This document shows positions 59,959 through 64,000 of a stretch of DNA of 64,000 nucleotides, one piece after another. The notes under the pieces were generated by a model. It did no database searches and had not been told where the DNA came from. It was given only the letters and a program-made list of their open reading frames with translations. The DNA comes from Syngnathus acus (Eukaryota > Chordata > Actinopteri > Syngnathiformes > Syngnathidae): positions 16,723,956 to 16,787,955 of the forward strand of contig NC_051095.1 of NCBI RefSeq assembly GCF_901709675.1. Direction: 5' to 3'. The translations under genes and the position numbers were made by a program. Every line of letters starts with the position of its first letter. Position 1 is the first letter of the stretch.

Positions 59959-62900
59959 CACCCTGGCTCTGCAGGAGCATTTCCATCCTAATCACAGACA
60001 GGCCCAAATCAACCTGATCCCCCTGAAAGACATGTTTCTAGTATACTGCTTGATCTTTGCTGTCTATGGGATGCCAGCCATTGTCTTTGCTTTCCTTTCG
60101 CTCTCTCTTTTATTTGCTCGCTCCACCGACTCCTTCTTCATTATAATCCCATTGCTATTGCTTTTATATCTGTCATCCAATCACCCCTTGCTCCCTTGTG
60201 AATTCCAGCAGCTTTCAGCCATTACTCCATCCGTCATCTATTCCTTTCAATTATAGAACCCCCACCCCCTTCCTCCTCCCTGCACACACACTTTCATAAC
60301 TCGCATGGTCCTCCTCTTTTTATGATCTACAGGGACATGCTCAGTAGCTCGGAGTTAATGTGAAAGTTGACTTTGCAAAGAGATTGTCCATCACTGCTCT
60401 GACATTTCTGCCTAACCTTTTCAAATAATATTGTATACATATAATATTGAATGTCGTTTTTTGTAGGCGACTGACCGTTTCCTCTTCAGGATGACTGACA
60501 AATATAGATGACTACTTAAATATTCATTTGTCATTTTCTGGTGCCAAACTCACCGTCACCATAGTGATAGCAGGGTTGCGAGTCATGCATGTGCCGCTTT
60601 TAAGGAAGTTAGGGAACCTACTATTGAAGCGTGTTCATATATTTGAAAGCAAGTCAATGATTTTGTGTGTTTTTGTTTTGTAAGGTGTTGTGATTTGAGC
60701 AATTAGTGCGTGTGAAATGATCTCTCTTGGTGATTAGATAATAAATGCGCAGCATTCATACAGAGCCTTTCTAATCCTCCTGGGACACATTTCCAATATT
60801 GCTTTTTAAAACAATAATGAAACAAGCAGAATGCTGTAAAGATAAATACTATGCTGTTCACATACATGTAGATGGCAGAGCCTACAGAGCAGCTTTACTA
60901 TTTTGTTCACGACACCTGAGAAAGTTTGAGAAGGAATGAAGCTTTTTTCCAATTACTAGGTGGCCACCCGACCACCTGAGCCGTAGCTACTGCAAATTAG
61001 TTTTCGAGTGATGCGTTAACAAAGTTTAAAGTGACCTTTTTCCAACAACTCTATGTGAGTCAGCATGTCTTTCTTGATTGTCAAAGCAAAAATGGTCCAA
61101 GTGGGATTAAAGCTGACTTACAACAAATTCAGAATACCGGAAACACGCTCACTAAAATCATTTAAAATGCACAAATTGGGGGAATGGAAGTCCAACAACT
61201 ATACCTCTGTCAGTTATTAGCTTAAGGAAAGTAATGACTTTTAAAGACTTTAAATGGCCATTCTTGTCAAAAGTTGCTACAGTATATAAATGATGTTCAT
61301 CTGCTGTTAAGGGTGCTGACTACAATTTCCTCATTTTGGTGTTTCCACTATTGTAATTGATGAGAGTCATTCAGTAAATTAATATTATTACTCTTTTAAA
61401 GTTACTTTGTTATATTTGAGATTGTTTAAAATTGTACAATCATATTTATCAATATATATTTTTTTAAATACTCTGGGAAAAATTATTACAGTGTTTTCAT
61501 GCTAATGTCGACTTTGTTTTTAGATTCGTGATTTTTGAAGGAGCCGCAGTCTCTGCATTTTATGAACCTTTCTATTTTTCTGACAGTTAAAATGTTCAGT
61601 CGAGTTGGGGGGGGTGCAGAAGGCAATCACCTGGGGGGACAACAACTTTGAAAACAGTGCGTCCGCATCCAACAAATAACCCCGTGGGACGTTTGCACAG
61701 GTGCAGAAGTTCTTTCACACTATGGCACCAAATTAACTTTAGAGCCTGTTTCTAATATTTTGGATATTCAGCTGCATGAGACATAAGAGTGGTTCTGCTG
61801 AGCATTGTTGAGCATTTTAATAAAAAATCTATGAAAAATTCATGAGAAAGCAGCATGTTTTTGTTGCGTTTTCTCATCATATTTTTAAGGTCTATTTTGT
61901 CTTAGTATCAACAGTCTCCTCTCCCCCCTTTTTTTACTTCCACATTGGTGCAAGCTGCTCTCGACTCCCCTCTGAGCTAATAAAATGTCCTCTCTCTTTC
62001 TCTCTCTCTCTCTCACCTCACCCAGCTATCTTCTTATTCTCTCGTTCTCTCAACAGGAACACCATCGTACTCCAACTCCGCCCCCCTCAGTGGCAAGCTA
62101 GACCTTCTGTCACGCTACTGTTATTTTATCTTCTTTGCGGTGTCACCCTCTGTTACTTGTCGCGTTGACTTTAAATTCTGGCCATCAGCCACAATCTTAC
62201 ATTTCTTTTATGATCTTTCATATCCTCTTTACCCTGCACTAACATTTGATTACATTTTGTTACAAATGCTTGTGTGTCTATCACAGCTCCGTCATCATCA
62301 TACACATCATACATCTCATCATAAACAGACAAATGATACCAAAAGGCCCACAATGTACTCCGGTCACAATCATGAGCGGAAAAAAGATCTTATGTCCAGT
62401 CAGTTATGAGCAGTAAAATGCATGCAAGGCCAACACGTGGCAAGTCTGCGCGTCATCGCTTCTGCACAGTCAGCTTGACCTTCTCTCATCTTCCGTCACT
62501 CTCGCCGCTCATTTTCCCCTCCTTTGTTTTTGCACCCTGGCAGCTCTCACATCTTTTTGCCTGAATAAACTGCAGAGCCCCAAACGTCCTTCGCTCTGCA
62601 TCTGCATCCCTCCCTGCTGTTTTCTTTCCATCCTGTATTCCCTCCTTCTCCTATTGTCCGCTTCCTCTTTCCCGCACAGCAGACTTCATCCCCTTTTGTT
62701 TGTGGCACTGCCATCTCCCTCTGATTGCAATTGATTAATTTTTTTTCCATTTGGCCTTTTTCATTTTGGCATTTTTTGGATCAATAATAATTTTTTCTTT
62801 GAGTATCGTTAGACTTTTCTTCCTTTTGATCCATTTTACTGCTCTGTGCAATCCGTTTACACTTGATTGACTAAAACAGGGATACTGAAATTGTGGTGTG

Positions 62901-63195
62901 TGGGTTTACAGTAATGGTACTTGAGAGTTACTGAATTAAATCTTCAAGTGGTACCATGTTAAATTTTGTATAATGTACTATGTGGATTAAACAATTTTCA
63001 ATTCATTACAATACATTTTTAAGTGCAGTTGTATTTAACTTTAAACTGCAACACATTTGCATTTAATCTTTTAGAACTGAACCATTCATTTAGGTGCAAT
63101 TTTTAAGTGTTCTTTGGTGTAAAAAGTTTGTCAACTAGCGGACTAGAAATGGGAGATATGTGAGTCTACTCGACTGGCCAAATCTGAATCCTGAT

Positions 63196-63225
63196 AACTG
63201 TGTGTGTGTGTGTGTGTGTGTGTGC
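63196..63225. repeat. (TG)n microsatellite
   Basis: About 13 TG units plus GCATGTGTG. Confidence 0.88.
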
Positions 63226-63490
63226 ATGTGTGCTATTTAAACAGTACACCCATATTGTTTGAACATCTGTTAAATTATGCAGAACGCAGGCATTACGCAT
63301 GTGTGTATCTCTGTGTATTTGCACATATTGGGTATACTCACACTGGCCGCAACAATAGATAGACCGGCTCAATTGAACGTAGGAGTGTGCAAGCTATCGA
63401 CCATATGTGGCCCACGGGAGCATTTGATCTGACTAGCCATGCAATTCAAAAAAGAAATGAAACCTCAGAGTAACTGTTATGAACCCTCTG

Positions 63491-63493
63491 CTC

Positions 63494-63526
<33 letters not shown>

Positions 63527-63556
63527 CTGTATATATATATATATATATATATATAT
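63491..63556. repeat. (AT)n palindromic microsatellite
   Basis: Two AT runs flank GTATATATACTGT, giving a long self-complementary stretch. Confidence 0.9.
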
Positions 63557-64000
63557 GGTACTGCATCAGGTACCAAAATCTGTAAACATGTGAATGCCAA
63601 AATGAGTGTGCGTGTGAGTGTGAAAGAAGATGCTACTAATGCCACATGTTTCCATCTAACCTCCTCGCCCTAAATCTCCCAGCCCAAATGGCCCCTCCTG
63701 GGTTATCATTAACACCTCCACCTGGCTCTCTCCTCATCTTCCTGCTTCAGAGCATCAAACATATATGCCTTGGTCGACAGCTTACGTCTCACACGTACCC
63801 ACAAACGAAAAGATGCTGTCAAGATTGAGAGAGGAAACATTTGAACTTAAATTAGTCTTGGAACATCTCACCATTGAAATATAAATTTTGGGAAATAGTG
63901 GTGCCTTGAGATACAAGTTTAATATGTTAAGTGGCCATGATCATAACTCCAAACTCTCAAATCATCTTTTCCTATTGAAATGAATGATAATGGCCGCAAT

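Larger units (their letters stand above)
56290..64000. other. trpc7 intron 5' of the pore exon
   Basis: No exon resembling the S5 segment (for example MIGMFNLYSYY) was found on the minus strand, so the upstream exon lies beyond 64000. Contains G, TG, CT and AT microsatellites only. Confidence 0.6.

Overview
The window looks like a teleost fish genome, probably a percomorph. It has short exons with GT-AG introns, dense dinucleotide microsatellites, many hAT and Tc1/mariner fragments, an L2/Rex-type LINE tail, and a tRNA-derived SINE of a kind I remember as very common in percomorphs, perhaps syngnathids (low confidence). Three protein-coding genes can be supported, all transcribed leftwards on the minus strand.

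Left third (about 5.0-28.7 kb): the 5' two thirds of diaph1, a Diaphanous-related formin. Seventeen coding exons run from the start codon at 28670 to the first FH2 exon at 5068-5182. The rest of FH2 and the C-terminal DAD must lie beyond base 1. Exon junctions were set by splice sites and reading phase against the remembered vertebrate DIAPH1 protein. The gene carries a 27-bp microexon, an apparent U12-type (minor spliceosome) intron with ATATCCTT donor, a 36-bp repeat in the FH1 exon, a 300-bp GA/CT repeat beside a splice donor, and single-base length changes in exons 12 and 16 that break the frame as written (sequencing error or real lesions).

Middle (28.7-50.2 kb): diaph1 5' flank, then a small single-pass membrane protein gene that I recognise as smim32 (CDS 32037-32384, possible first exon and promoter at 35.7-36.2 kb), then repeat-rich intergenic DNA. 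This includes a three-layer nest of hAT elements (33.2-34.5 kb), a SINE split by a small inverted-repeat element (34.5-34.9 kb), a palindromic TIR element (35.1-35.4 kb), a LINE tail (37.0-37.7 kb) and a young SINE with a perfect 12-bp target duplication (40.3-40.6 kb).

Right (50.2-64.0 kb): the last five coding exons of trpc7, encoding the pore loop and S6, TRP domain, calmodulin/IP3-receptor-binding region and C-terminal coiled coil of a TRPC3/6/7-class channel. Earlier exons lie beyond base 64000. The last 7.7 kb is intron with microsatellites.

The three genes are not an operon and need not act together: diaph1 nucleates actin filaments under Rho control, trpc7 is a diacylglycerol-gated cation channel, and smim32 has no function that I know. 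In human all three map, from memory, to 5q31, so the order here may be partly conserved synteny. I found no undescribed biological system. The most interesting points are splicing and frame anomalies in diaph1 and the nested transposons.
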